DNA of 64,000 nucleotides from Bradyrhizobium erythrophlei. GTDB taxonomy: Bacteria; Pseudomonadota; Alphaproteobacteria; Rhizobiales; Xanthobacteraceae. The position numbers and the translations under genes are program-made. The notes under the pieces were generated by a model, which was not told the DNA's origin, made no database searches, and saw only the letters and a list, made by a program, of their open reading frames with translations. Location of the stretch: NCBI RefSeq assembly GCF_900129505.1, contig NZ_LT670818.1:1984001-2048000 (forward strand), written 5' to 3'. Positions 17,547 through 27,189 of this stretch are shown here, piece after piece. Each line of letters opens with the position of its first letter. Position 1 is the first letter of the stretch.

Positions 17547-19211
17547 TCAGGCAGGCTGGATGTCGCGGGACCGGTCGGCGGAGGCGGCGGGAGCCGAGAG
17601 GGCATTGCCGAGCATGCTTTGCTTGTCACGGCGGCGCTGCACCGAAGACGGAATTCGCATCGCTTCACGGTATTTCGCGACCGTGCGTCGGGCGATATCA
17701 ATGCCGGTGGCGCGCAATCGTTCCACGATGGTGTCATCTGACAGGATCAGTGCCGGGTCTTCCGCATCGATCAGCTGCTTGATGTGGTGACGCACCGCTT
17801 CCGCCGAATGGGCCTCGCCGCCGTCGGCGGAGGCAATCGAAGCGGTGAAGAAATACTTCAATTCAAAGCTGCCGCGATTGGTCGCCATGTATTTGTTGGC
17901 GGTGACGCGCGACACCGTCGATTCATGCATCTGGATCGCGTCCGCCACCGCCTTGAGGTTCAAGGGCCGCAGATGCGCCACGCCATGGGTGAAAAAGCCA
18001 TCCTGCTGGCGCACGATCTCGGTTGCGACTTTCAGAATGGTGCGGGCGCGCTGATCGAGCGCGCGCACCAGCCAGGTGGCATTCTGCAGGCAGTCGGTGA
18101 AATAGGATTTGTCGCCGTCCTTGCGGATCGTCTTCGACAGCTCGGTATAATAGATCTGGTTGACCAGGACGCGCGGCAACGTGTCGCTGTTGAGTTCGAC
18201 GTGCCAGCCGCCGTCGGGCCCGGGCCGCACATAGACGTCGGGCACCATGGTCTGGGTCCGCGTCGAGCCGAATTTCAGACCTGGCTTCGGATCGAGGCGG
18301 CGGATCTCGCCGATCATGTCGGTGATGTCTTCGTCATCGACGCCGCAGAATTTTCGCAGCGAGGCGATGTCGCGCTTGGCCAGGAGGTCGAGATGCTCGA
18401 CCAGCGCCTGCATCGCCGGGTCGTAACGATCGAGCTCGCGAAGCTGGATCGCCAGGCATTCGCTCAAGGAGCGCGCGCAGACGCCGGGCGGATCGAATTT
18501 CTGCAGCACCGCGAGAACCGCCTCGACGTCCGCCTGCGGCGCCGCCAGCCGCTCGGCGGCCTGCCCGAGATCCGCCGGCACGTAACCGGCCTCGTCGACG
18601 AGGTCGATCAGATATTGGCCGATCATGCGCTGCGCGGGTTCGGTGAAGGCCACCGCGAGCTGTTCGGCCAAATGGCTACCGAGGGTCACCTCGGCGGCGA
18701 CGAAGGCTTCGAGGTTGTAGGCCTCGTCGTTCGAGGCGCCACCGCCCCATTCGGTATAGGCAGTCGGCGCGGCGTCCTGCGCGTTGCGCGCGGCCGCCTC
18801 GGCCGGCTCCTCGGTGAAGACGTTATCGAGCGGGGTATCCAGCGTCTGTTCGATCTCGGTGCGGCTGCCGAGGTCGCGATTCATCCATTCTTCCTGGCCC
18901 GGCTCAAAACTGTCGCCGGGGGAGCCGCCCGCCATCTCGGAACGCTCGCTGCCGGATTCGTCGCCATAGGAAGGGCCGGAATCGTCGGAATCGGCGTATT
19001 CGGCCCGCTCCGGCGCCGAGGGCTCGCCCGCCACCGGCGCCTCGGGGCCATCATTGGCGCGATCCAGCAGCGGATTCCGCTCCAGTTCTTCCTCGACAAA
19101 GGCCGACAGGTCGAGATTGGACAATTGCAGCAGCTTGATCGCCTGCATCAATTGCGGCGTCATCACCAGCGACTGCGACTGTCGGAACTCTAATCTCTGC
19201 GTCAGAGCCAT
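17547..19211 (-). CDS. rpoN: RNA polymerase sigma-54 factor
   Basis: About 554 residues from MALTQRLEFRQSQSLVMTPQ. Recognises -24/-12 promoters and needs AAA+ activators; controls nitrogen metabolism. Region I is the Gln/Leu-rich start (LMQAIKLLQLSNLDL), region II is acidic and expanded (about 55-150), and region III holds the core-binding and HTH parts, ending with the RpoN box ARRTVAKYREAM. A TTG at 19244 would add 11 residues; neither start has a strong ribosome-binding site. Confidence 0.95.
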   Translation of the reverse strand: MALTQRLEFRQSQSLVMTPQLMQAIKLLQLSNLDLSAFVEEELERNPLLDRANDGPEAPVAGEPSAPERAEYADSDDSGPSYGDESGSERSEMAGGSPGDSFEPGQEEWMNRDLGSRTEIEQTLDTPLDNVFTEEPAEAAARNAQDAAPTAYTEWGGGASNDEAYNLEAFVAAEVTLGSHLAEQLAVAFTEPAQRMIGQYLIDLVDEAGYVPADLGQAAERLAAPQADVEAVLAVLQKFDPPGVCARSLSECLAIQLRELDRYDPAMQALVEHLDLLAKRDIASLRKFCGVDDEDITDMIGEIRRLDPKPGLKFGSTRTQTMVPDVYVRPGPDGGWHVELNSDTLPRVLVNQIYYTELSKTIRKDGDKSYFTDCLQNATWLVRALDQRARTILKVATEIVRQQDGFFTHGVAHLRPLNLKAVADAIQMHESTVSRVTANKYMATNRGSFELKYFFTASIASADGGEAHSAEAVRHHIKQLIDAEDPALILSDDTIVERLRATGIDIARRTVAKYREAMRIPSSVQRRRDKQSMLGNALSAPAASADRSRDIQPA

Positions 19212-19343
19212 AGAAGCAAGAACCGTTCCCTGAAGTTGGTCCAATTCTTGCTTAAACTAGTCCGAACGCGATGTACACGCCTTGACGAATAAGAAAAAAG
19301 GTCTAGAGGGCGGGCTGCCTGGGAAAGTTAAAGTCGCAATTCG

Positions 19344-20333
19344 TCAAAGGCGGAATTCCTCGCCAAGGTAGAGACGGCGTACATCCGGATCATTGACGAT
19401 TTCATCCGGACTGCCTTCGGTCAAGATCTCACCGGCATAGACGATATAGGCACGGTCGGTCAGTCCGAGCGTTTCGCGTACATTGTGGTCGGTGATGAGC
19501 ACGCCGATGCCGCGATTGGTGAGATGACGCACGAGATCCTGGATGTCGCCGACCGCGATCGGATCGATGCCCGCAAAGGGTTCGTCCAGCAGCATGTAAT
19601 TGGGACGGGTCGCCAGCGCGCGCGCAATTTCGACGCGGCGCCGCTCGCCGCCCGACAGCGCAATCGACGGGCTTTTACGCAAGCGCGTGATGTTGAATTC
19701 GTCGAGCAGTGAATTGAGTTCGGCCTCGCGCTTTTTCCGCGAGGGTTCCACCACCTCGAGCACGGCGCGGATATTCTGTTCCACCGTGAGGCCGCGAAAG
19801 ATCGAAGCTTCCTGCGGCAGGTACCCGATGCCCAGCCGGGCGCGTTGATACATCGGCAGCCTGGTGACGTCGTGGCCATCGAGTTCGATGGCGCCGCGAT
19901 CGGCCTTGATCAGGCCCGTGATCATATAGAACACCGTGGTCTTGCCGGCGCCGTTCGGCCCCAGCAGACCGACCGCTTCTCCGCGGCGTACATAGATGCT
20001 GACGCCGCGCACGACCTGGCGGGAGCCGAAACTCTTTTCCACGCTATGCACAGCCAGATAGCCCGGCCGCTGCAGCGGCCGCGGGGCCTGCCCGCCGCCG
20101 CCATTGGTCTTCGGCCGGGGCTTCGGCTTTTCAGCGCGCGGCTTTTCAGCCCGGGGCGGTTCCGGCCTCAGCAGGGGCGCGTCGCGGACGATCGGCGGCG
20201 CATCGCGCACCGGGTTCGTCAGCATCTCCCCCATGCTGTCGCCGAGCGCGGTGATGTCCGCACGCGAGCGCGCGAATCCGGGCGCACCGCGCTTCGCCGG
20301 CCGGCGACGAAACATGCCGAGTAAATCCACCAT
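19344..20333 (-). CDS. lptB: LPS export ABC transporter ATPase LptB with N-terminal extension
   Basis: 329 residues from MVDLLGMFRRRPAKRG. The ATPase core (about 95-329) has Walker A GPNGAGKTT, the signature LSGGERRRVEIARAL, Walker B YMLLDEPFAGIDP and the LptB-specific C-terminal GEEFRL. It drives LPS extraction from the inner membrane with LptFG. Ordinary LptB is about 240 residues; the extra 95 basic, Pro/Lys-rich N-terminal residues (EKPRAEKPKPRPK) are a lineage feature of unknown role. An upstream ATG at 20432 is less likely. Confidence 0.92.
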   Translation of the reverse strand: MVDLLGMFRRRPAKRGAPGFARSRADITALGDSMGEMLTNPVRDAPPIVRDAPLLRPEPPRAEKPRAEKPKPRPKTNGGGGQAPRPLQRPGYLAVHSVEKSFGSRQVVRGVSIYVRRGEAVGLLGPNGAGKTTVFYMITGLIKADRGAIELDGHDVTRLPMYQRARLGIGYLPQEASIFRGLTVEQNIRAVLEVVEPSRKKREAELNSLLDEFNITRLRKSPSIALSGGERRRVEIARALATRPNYMLLDEPFAGIDPIAVGDIQDLVRHLTNRGIGVLITDHNVRETLGLTDRAYIVYAGEILTEGSPDEIVNDPDVRRLYLGEEFRL

Positions 20334-20541
20334 CCCCGCTTCGCTCAGCCTTTCACGGTGATCCCGCAACCTGCGGCGGGCTACTCGATTCGCTCGCGCA
20401 ACATGAAGGAATGGATGTCGCTTGCCCAGCAAAACACCCCAGATTTAAGGCGCGGACCGCGCGACTGGGCCGCCCGTAGATACAGGCTCGCACGGCAGGC
20501 TTCAACCTCGCGATCCCCGGATATCTTATAAGTGATTGATC

Positions 20542-21267
20542 CTATTTCGGTTTATTTGACCCATTCGGAACGGCGGACGGGGTCGGCGTCGGCGCCATTC
20601 CAGGGATCGCCGGACCGCCCTGACCGGACGACTGGAACAGGCCCTGCACCCGGCCTGAGTCGGATTCTACCCGCGACACGCCCGTGGTCATATCCACCAT
20701 CAGCCGGTCGCCGCGCAGCACGTTCTTGCCCTGGGTCAGCACGATGCCGCCGAGCATGGTGATCAAATTGGTCTTGGTGTCGAACACCGCGGTCTCCCCG
20801 GTTACGACCTGGTCCTTCTGGGTTACGACCACACTGCCGCGCGCCTCCAGCCGGCGGATCGACGAAGCGCCGCCAGGGCCGGGGGTAGCGGCCTGAATCG
20901 GCGCCGGCGCGGCTTTCGCCGCTTTCGTCGAATTGGCCGCCGGCGCCGCAGCGCCCGGCGTGGAGTCGTAGAAAACCACCAGCGTCTTCGACGTCATGGT
21001 GGTGTCGCCCTGCACCACCTTCACATTGCCGGAGAAGGTTGCTTCCTTTTTCTTGTCGCGCATTTCAAGAGTGGCGGCCTCGATCTGGATCGGCTGGTCG
21101 CGATTCTGCGAAAACCCCTGCATCGCATTGGGCACGCCCGAGACCGCGCTCTGCGCACCGGCGGCGCCGGCGGCGATGGTCGCCAGCGCGAAAGCGGCCG
21201 CGCAGGCGCCCTGCGCCATTCGCCTGTACCAAGTGCCGCGCGGAAGAGACATCATCTCGAAAATCAT
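20542..21267 (-). CDS. lptA: LPS transport periplasmic protein LptA (OstA family)
   Basis: 241 residues. A signal peptide is expected (hydrophobic AAFALATIAAGAAGAQS); the OstA/LptA beta-jellyroll follows, with QPIQIEAATLEMRDKKKEAT, FSGNVKVVQGDTTMTSKTL and GETAVFDTKTNLITMLGG. A Pro/Ala linker insertion sits at about 105-135. It bridges LPS from LptC to the outer membrane. Its ATG overlaps the lptC stop by four bases. Confidence 0.92.
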   Translation of the reverse strand: MIFEMMSLPRGTWYRRMAQGACAAAFALATIAAGAAGAQSAVSGVPNAMQGFSQNRDQPIQIEAATLEMRDKKKEATFSGNVKVVQGDTTMTSKTLVVFYDSTPGAAAPAANSTKAAKAAPAPIQAATPGPGGASSIRRLEARGSVVVTQKDQVVTGETAVFDTKTNLITMLGGIVLTQGKNVLRGDRLMVDMTTGVSRVESDSGRVQGLFQSSGQGGPAIPGMAPTPTPSAVPNGSNKPK

Positions 21268-22013
21268 TTGGAGTTGCCGGTTTTGGCCGACGACGACCGC
21301 GTCTTGCCGGAATGGACCGGCGCGGGCTCGGTCTCCGCGGGGACAGCGACAGGCTGCTCGGGCTCTCCCAGATTATCCAGATTCATCACCACGTTGCCCT
21401 CGAATCTCACGACCTCTCCGCCGCCGGTAATCCTGAGCCTGTCCGAAGTCAGCGTTCCGTTCAGCAGTTTGACATCGACATGCTCGTCCGAGGTCACCGT
21501 GCCCTTGCCCATATCGACAAAGGCCTGCGAGAGCCGCGCTTCGTAGCCGGTCGAGGACTGCAGGAAGATATCCTTATGCAGGTCCAGCAATTGCTGCTTG
21601 GTATCCATCAGCCCGTTGCGGGCGTCGAGCGTAATCGTGGTGGTCTGATCTTCCATCAAAACCTTGGCCCGCAACGTCTTGAGATCGACGTGGTCCGGAT
21701 CGGTCACATCCTGGGTCGCGGTTTTTGCCCAGACTTCGTAGGGCCGCCGGTCCGGCGTGTAGCCGGCCAGATGCGGCGTTTCCATCGTGATCTTGGTGCC
21801 GGAGACGACGAGGTTGCCCATGTCGACCGGCAATTGCGGCAACAGCATCCGGAACGGATTGAAGATCGACACCGCGACAATGCCGGCCATCGCCAGGACA
21901 ACGGCCGCCGGGACCGCGACGCGCAGCACCCGCACCAACCGGCTGTGGCGCGCCGCGATGGCAAAGCGCGCCTCCATTCCGGCTTGATAGGCTGGGTTCT
22001 GAACCGAGTTCAC
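21264..22013 (-). CDS. lptC: LPS export system protein LptC
   Basis: 249 residues. One membrane anchor (about 27-50: VLRVAVPAAVVLAMAGIVAV), then a periplasmic LptC domain with TATQDVTDPDHVDLKTLRAK and TSDEHVDVKLLNGTLTSDRL. It receives LPS from LptBFG and hands it to LptA. First gene of the lptC-lptA-lptB-rpoN run. Confidence 0.92.
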   Translation of the reverse strand: MNSVQNPAYQAGMEARFAIAARHSRLVRVLRVAVPAAVVLAMAGIVAVSIFNPFRMLLPQLPVDMGNLVVSGTKITMETPHLAGYTPDRRPYEVWAKTATQDVTDPDHVDLKTLRAKVLMEDQTTTITLDARNGLMDTKQQLLDLHKDIFLQSSTGYEARLSQAFVDMGKGTVTSDEHVDVKLLNGTLTSDRLRITGGGEVVRFEGNVVMNLDNLGEPEQPVAVPAETEPAPVHSGKTRSSSAKTGNSK

Positions 22014-22146
22014 CGCCGCTCCGAAGCACTGGCCTGGCCCGCCATTCTACCCCGCCTTGCCGGAATAGGCAGGGGGGACCTCGCGTTAGCAGTGTGACCG
22101 AAACGGGGCGGAAGGCGCGGCAAGGCGCATTTCCGCTAGCCCAGCC

Positions 22147-22773
22147 TCAAGAGTGGGCAAATATGTCTTCGGTGTCCCAGCCCTGCAGATCAAGCCTGGC
22201 GCGGGTCGGCAGAAATTCGAAACAGGCCTTCGCCAGTTCCAGCCGGCCTTCGCGCGCCAGCATGGCATCGAGCCGTTCGCGCAGGCCATGCAGATGCAGC
22301 ACGTCGGAGGCCGCATAGGCGAGCTGCGCCTCGGTCAGCGACTGCGCACCCCAGTCGCTCGATTGCTGCTGCTTCGACAGATCGATGTTGAGCACCTCGC
22401 GCACCAGATCCTTCAGGCCGTGGCGATCGGTGTAGGTGCGCGACAGCCGCGAGGCGATCTTGGTGCAGTATACCGGCTGCGGCATCACGCCGAAGGCGTT
22501 GTAGAGCGCGGCGAGATCGAACCGCGCGAAATGAAAGATTTTTGTCACCTTGGGATTGGCGAGCAGCGCTTTCAGGTTGGGGGCGTCTGCCGCACCCTTG
22601 CCGTGATCCTTGGGGATCTGCACCACGTCGGCGCTGCCGTCGCCGTTCGAAAGCTGCACCACGCAGAGCCGGTCGCGATGCGGGTGCAGGCCCATGGTCT
22701 CGGTATCGATCGCCACCGAATCGGTATAGCGGGAAAGATCGGGCAAATCGCCGCGATGCAGGCGTACGGTCAT
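22147..22773 (-). CDS. rnd: Ribonuclease D-type 3'-5' exonuclease, HRDC-less
   Basis: 208 residues with the DEDDy exonuclease motifs: Exo I VAIDTETMGL, Exo II FHFARFDLAALYNAF, and Exo III YAASDV with Tyr. The full RNase D of E. coli is about 375 residues with two HRDC domains; this short form has none, as in many alphaproteobacteria. Probably trims RNA 3' ends. It precedes lptC on the same strand. Confidence 0.88.
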   Translation of the reverse strand: MTVRLHRGDLPDLSRYTDSVAIDTETMGLHPHRDRLCVVQLSNGDGSADVVQIPKDHGKGAADAPNLKALLANPKVTKIFHFARFDLAALYNAFGVMPQPVYCTKIASRLSRTYTDRHGLKDLVREVLNIDLSKQQQSSDWGAQSLTEAQLAYAASDVLHLHGLRERLDAMLAREGRLELAKACFEFLPTRARLDLQGWDTEDIFAHS

Positions 22774-22964
22774 GGCGTCCTAAAACCTCGTCGAATCGGC
22801 TGGCGGAACAAACTACCGCTCAATACCGCAACAGGCGAGCGGCGAACCGGGTAATGCCACGGCGCCGGAAGCGCATTCAACAACTATCGTCCGCGGAAGC
22901 ACCGCGTGGCGCCGCCTCCAGGCGACTGGCCCAAAACTCAGCTCTAACAGCACCATCGAAGGGA

Positions 22965-23051
<87 letters not shown>

Positions 23052-23200
23052 ATGGGGCGGGTTAGTACGGATCGGTTGCGCGCTTGTCAAATTGGCAAGC
23101 TGTGACGCAAATGCGCTGTACAGCGCCGGGCTGTTGGCGTATCGCGAAATCGCTTAAATACTTCCGCCGTTGATCGAATTTGACCCTAGGAAATGACGCC

Positions 23201-24169
23201 ATGGCATCGAATCTGGACACGCTGGTCACGGTTTTCGGAGGATCTGGCTTTCTGGGGCGGCACGTGGTCCGGGCGCTGGCCAAGCGCGACTACCGCATCC
23301 GGGTCGCGGTAAGGCGGCCGGAACTGGCCGGTCATCTGCAGCCGCTCGGGCGGGTCGGCCAGATCCATGCCGTGCAGGCCAATCTGCGCTACCCGGCCTC
23401 GGTGGAGGCCGCGATGCGCGACTCCCACGCCGCCGTCAATCTGGTCGGTATCCTGGCCGAAGGCGGCGCCCAGACCTTTGATGCCGTGCAGGGCGCGGGC
23501 GCCGGCGCGGTGGCCAACGCGGCGGCCGCAGTCAGCGCCAGGATGGTCCATGTCTCCGCCATCGGCGCCAGCGAGAATTCGGCCTCGGGTTACGCCCGCG
23601 CCAAGGCTGCCGGCGAAAAGGCGGTGCTTTCGGCCGTCCCCTCGGCCAGCATCCTGCGGCCGTCGGTCGTGTTCGGCCCCGAGGATCAGTTCACCAACCG
23701 CTTCGCGGCGCTGGCGCGGATGTCGCCCGCTCTGCCGCTGATCGGCGGCGGCCTGACCAAACTGCAGCCGGTCTATGTCGGCGATGTCGCGACCGCGGTC
23801 GCGCACGCCGTCGACGGCAAGACCAAAGAAGGCGCGGTTTACGAGCTCGGCGGGCCGGAAGTGCTGACCATGCGCGAGATCATGGAAATCATTCTCGACG
23901 TCACCGAACGCCGGCGCATGCTGATACCGCTGCCGTTCGGCCTGGCAAAATTGCAGGCGCTGTTCCTGCAGTTCGCGCCCGGGGATTTCAAATTGACCCC
24001 GGACCAGGTGACGCTGCTGCGCTCGGACAATGTGGTGTCGGACGCGGCGAAGGCCGAAGGCCTGACGCTCGAGGGGCTGGGAATCACGCCGGATTCGATG
24101 GAAGCGATCGTCCCGCAATATCTCTGGCGCTTCCGCAAGACCGGCCAGTTCACGCACCGCGGCGCGTGA
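23201..24169 (+). CDS. NDUFA9-like NAD(P)-binding (complex I accessory) protein
   Basis: 322 residues from MASNLDTLVTVFGGSGFLGR. Rossmann fold with GGSGFLGRHVV near the N-terminus; an atypical SDR with VSAIGA and a YARAK catalytic pair (Tyr and Lys). The LQPVYVGDVATAVAHAV and EGAVYELGGPEVLTMREIM blocks are characteristic of the NDUFA9/YfcH-like group. Alphaproteobacterial members are thought to associate with complex I or ubiquinone metabolism; this is family inference. TTG codons upstream (23180) give a longer, less likely start. Confidence 0.87.
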   Translation: MASNLDTLVTVFGGSGFLGRHVVRALAKRDYRIRVAVRRPELAGHLQPLGRVGQIHAVQANLRYPASVEAAMRDSHAAVNLVGILAEGGAQTFDAVQGAGAGAVANAAAAVSARMVHVSAIGASENSASGYARAKAAGEKAVLSAVPSASILRPSVVFGPEDQFTNRFAALARMSPALPLIGGGLTKLQPVYVGDVATAVAHAVDGKTKEGAVYELGGPEVLTMREIMEIILDVTERRRMLIPLPFGLAKLQALFLQFAPGDFKLTPDQVTLLRSDNVVSDAAKAEGLTLEGLGITPDSMEAIVPQYLWRFRKTGQFTHRGA

Positions 24170-24203
24170 TCTCTCCGCGTCGTCATTGCGACGGCTTTGA
24201 GCC

Positions 24204-25010
24204 TTACCGTCCCATCGCCAGCGCGACCAGGCCGAGCGTGCCGACGATGACGCGCCACCAGGCGAACAGCTTGAAGCCGTGGCGGGTGACATAGCTCAGG
24301 AACGTCTTCACCACGATCATCGCGGTGACGAACGACACCACGAATCCGATTGCGATGATGCCGGTGTGATCGAGGCTCATGTCGGCGCGATTCTTGTAGA
24401 ATTCATAGGCGAAGGCGCCGACCATGGTCGGGATCGCCAGGAAGAACGAAAACTCCGCCGCCGCATGCTTGTCGGCGCCGAACAGCATCGCCGCGACGAT
24501 GGAAGCGCCTGAACGCGACACGCCGGGGATCATGGCAAGGCATTGCGCGAAGCCGATCGACAGATACATCGGCAGCGGGAACGTGGTCGCATCGTGCTCG
24601 TGCGGCTTGAGATCGAGCTGATCGACCCACAGCAGGATCGCGCCACCGACGATCAGCGAAAAACACACCACCCACGGATTGAACAGATAGGCCTTGATGT
24701 AATGCCCGGCGGCGGCGCCGATCACCGCCGCCGGCAGGAACGCCACCAACAGACCGATGACGAATCGCCGGTCTTCGGCATTGCTGAACATGCCGAGCGC
24801 CACGCGCCACAATTTGCCGAAATAGAGCACGACGATCGCGAGGATGGCGCCGAGTTGAATCAGGATGGAAAAGCTGTTCCAGAAATTGCCCTCGCCGAGA
24901 TCGAAAAATCGTTCCGCCAGCAAGAGATGGCCTGTCGAGGAAACCGGCAGGAACTCGGTGACGCCCTCGATAATGCCGAGAATCACCGCCCGCATTGCAT
25001 CAGACATCAT
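24204..25010 (-). CDS. uppP: Undecaprenyl-diphosphatase UppP (BacA)
   Basis: 268 residues, integral membrane enzyme that recycles undecaprenyl pyrophosphate for cell-wall synthesis and gives bacitracin resistance. The catalytic motifs are EGVTEFLPVSSTGHL (residues 15-29) and PGVSRSGAS. About eight membrane segments are expected. Confidence 0.96.
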   Translation of the reverse strand: MMSDAMRAVILGIIEGVTEFLPVSSTGHLLLAERFFDLGEGNFWNSFSILIQLGAILAIVVLYFGKLWRVALGMFSNAEDRRFVIGLLVAFLPAAVIGAAAGHYIKAYLFNPWVVCFSLIVGGAILLWVDQLDLKPHEHDATTFPLPMYLSIGFAQCLAMIPGVSRSGASIVAAMLFGADKHAAAEFSFFLAIPTMVGAFAYEFYKNRADMSLDHTGIIAIGFVVSFVTAMIVVKTFLSYVTRHGFKLFAWWRVIVGTLGLVALAMGR

Positions 25011-25221
25011 GACCTAGCCCGCTATGATCGATATCGGCCGAGCAGCCGGGCTCTTCTCGCCTATTCGCCCCTTCGCCGCAATCTCAAAAACGCAAAAACA
25101 CGGGGTTGCCTCCTGCGTGTGCTTAGGTAGTTTGGCGCGCGGTCGCGCTATAGCCGGGCCATGCCTGACGCGCTTCCAGGCGGTGAGGATTTCTTAAGCA
25201 CCGCAAATTTATCAAGGGCTC

Positions 25222-25914
25222 ATGTACACACTGTTTCATCATTCGTTCTGTCCGCATTCGCGCTTTATTCGCCTGGCGCTGGGCGAACAGGGTCTCGATG
25301 TGCGGCTGGTGGAAGAGCGGGCCTGGGAGCGGCGCGAGGCGTTTCTGGCGCTCAATCCCGCGGGCACCACGCCGGTTTTGACATCGGAGGGAACTCCGGC
25401 GATTCCCGGCGTCGGCGTCATTGCCGAATATCTCGATGAAGCCCACGGCACCGAATTGGGCGACCGGCGGCTGCTGCCGTCCACCATGGGCGAGCGCATC
25501 GAGGTGCGCCGGCTGATGGCGTGGTTCAACGATAAATTCTTCGAGGAGGCCTCCAATCCGCTGGTCACCGAACGCATCTACAAGCGCTTCATGAGCGAGG
25601 AAAATGGCGGCGGCGCGCCGGCGGCCGATGTGATTCGCGCGGCCAAGGCCAATGTGCGCTATCATCTGGCCTATATCGGCTGGCTGGCGCGGACGCGGAA
25701 CTTTCTGGCCGGCGACCGGCTCACCTATGCGGACCTCGCCGCCGCGGCGCATCTTTCGGCGATCGATTATCTGGGCGACGTGCCATGGATCGAGGACGAC
25801 GCGGCAAAGGCGTGGTACGCGCGGGTGAAATCCAGACCCTCGTTCCGCCCGCTGCTGAGCGAATGGCTGGCGGGCGTGCCGGCGTCGCGGACCTATGTGG
25901 ACCTCGACTTCTGA
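25222..25914 (+). CDS. Glutathione S-transferase family protein
   Basis: 230 residues. N-terminal thioredoxin fold starting [20 protein letters not shown] (Cys10 in a CPHS motif), cis-Pro region [13 protein letters not shown], then an all-helical C-terminal domain with [20 protein letters not shown]. Substrate unknown. It runs into queG with the two genes overlapping or abutting. Confidence 0.88.
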   Translation: MYTLFHHSFCPHSRFIRLALGEQGLDVRLVEERAWERREAFLALNPAGTTPVLTSEGTPAIPGVGVIAEYLDEAHGTELGDRRLLPSTMGERIEVRRLMAWFNDKFFEEASNPLVTERIYKRFMSEENGGGAPAADVIRAAKANVRYHLAYIGWLARTRNFLAGDRLTYADLAAAAHLSAIDYLGDVPWIEDDAAKAWYARVKSRPSFRPLLSEWLAGVPASRTYVDLDF

Positions 25915-27047
25915 GCGCAAATGCCGCGCTCTCTCCGGCCGATCTGAAGGCCGCGCTCGATGGCGAAGCGCGCGCGCTCGGTTTCGACTGCATCGGCGTC
26001 ACTGCTCCTGATGTGCTGGCGGATGCAGGAAAGCATTTCCGCGACTTCCTTGACGCCGGCGCGCATGGCGACATGGGCTGGCTCGCCGCGCATCCCGAGC
26101 GCCGCACCGACCCGCGCGCGCTGTGGGCGGATGTGCGCTCGATCGTCATGCTCGGGGTCAATTACGGCCCCGACGAAGATCCGCTTGGTGTTCTCGAACA
26201 GCGCACAAGCGGCGCGATCTCGGTCTATGCGCAAGGCGACGACTATCACGATCTGATCAAGAAGCGGCTGAAGGCACTGGCGCGCTGGCTGGTCGCCTCC
26301 TCGGGCTGCGAGGTCAAGGTCTTCGTCGATACCGCGGCCGTGATGGAAAAGCCGCTGGCGCAGGCGGCGGGACTGGGCTGGCAGGGCAAGCACACCAACC
26401 TCGTCTCGCGCCAATTCGGTTCCTGGCTGTTTCTCGGCGCGATCTTCACGACGCTCGATCTGCCGCGCGATGAGACCGAGCCCGACCATTGCGGCTCGTG
26501 CCGGGCCTGCCTCGATATCTGTCCGACCTCGGCATTCCCCGCGCCCTACAAGCTCGATGCGCGGCGCTGCATTTCCTATCTCACCATCGAGAACAAGGGC
26601 CCGATCCCGCACGAGTTTCGCAAGGCAATCGGCAACCGTATCTATGGCTGCGACGATTGCCTCGCGGTGTGTCCGTGGAACAAGTTCGCGCAGGAAGGCC
26701 ACGAGGCAAAACTCGCCGCGCGCGACGAATTGCGCGCGCCATCGCTGGCCGAACTCGCCCGGCTCGGCGACGCTTCGTTCCGCGCGCGATTCACGAAGTC
26801 GCCGGTCAAGCGGATCGGCCGCGACCGATTCGTGCGCAATGTGCTGATCGCGATCGGCAATTCGAACGATCCGGGTTTGGCCGAAGCGGCCGAACGCCTG
26901 CTGAATGATCAAAGCCCACTGGTGCGCGGCGCCGCAGTGTGGGCGCTGTCGCAATTGCTGGAGCGGGAGGAATTTGAGGGCCGCGCAACGCGTGCCTTAA
27001 GCATCGAACCGGATCAGACCGTCCGCGCCGAATGGTCGCGCGTCTAA
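25863..27047 (+). CDS. queG: Epoxyqueuosine reductase QueG
   Basis: About 394 residues if begun at the ATG 25863, which overlaps the GST gene by 52 bases; the conserved protein starts nearer [20 protein letters not shown], so a CTG at 25911 overlapping the GST stop is also possible. Last step of queuosine tRNA modification: cobalamin-dependent reduction of epoxyqueuosine. Two [4Fe-4S] clusters are provided by [12 protein letters not shown] and [13 protein letters not shown]; a HEAT-like C-terminus follows ([16 protein letters not shown]). Confidence 0.93.
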   Translation: MAGGRAGVADLCGPRLLSANAALSPADLKAALDGEARALGFDCIGVTAPDVLADAGKHFRDFLDAGAHGDMGWLAAHPERRTDPRALWADVRSIVMLGVNYGPDEDPLGVLEQRTSGAISVYAQGDDYHDLIKKRLKALARWLVASSGCEVKVFVDTAAVMEKPLAQAAGLGWQGKHTNLVSRQFGSWLFLGAIFTTLDLPRDETEPDHCGSCRACLDICPTSAFPAPYKLDARRCISYLTIENKGPIPHEFRKAIGNRIYGCDDCLAVCPWNKFAQEGHEAKLAARDELRAPSLAELARLGDASFRARFTKSPVKRIGRDRFVRNVLIAIGNSNDPGLAEAAERLLNDQSPLVRGAAVWALSQLLEREEFEGRATRALSIEPDQTVRAEWSRV

Positions 27048-27055
27048 AATTCAGT

Positions 27056-27157
27056 GTCATGCCCCGCGAAAGCAAGGGGCATCCAGTATTCCAGAGGCTT
27101 GTAAAAAAATCGAAAGGGCTCGGCGTACTGGATCGCCCGCTTTTCGCGGACGATGAC
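27056..27157. repeat. GTCATGCCCC...GATGAC repeat, copy 1
   Basis: Begins GTCATGCCCCGCGAAAGCAA, contains GGGGCATCCAGTATTCCAGA and TACTGGATCGCCCGC, and ends CGCGGACGATGAC. Inner CCAGTA/TACTGG and outer GTCAT/ATGAC are inverted, giving a folded element. Two more copies lie at 28586 and 31841. Confidence 0.85.
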
Positions 27158-27189
27158 AGCGGCAACAAATTCCGTCATGGTCCCGCGCC

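Noticed and set aside
17784..19193. 469-residue plus-strand open frame
   Set aside because: Antisense to rpoN, with no ribosome-binding site or recognisable domain; His/Gln-rich composition typical of a shadow frame.
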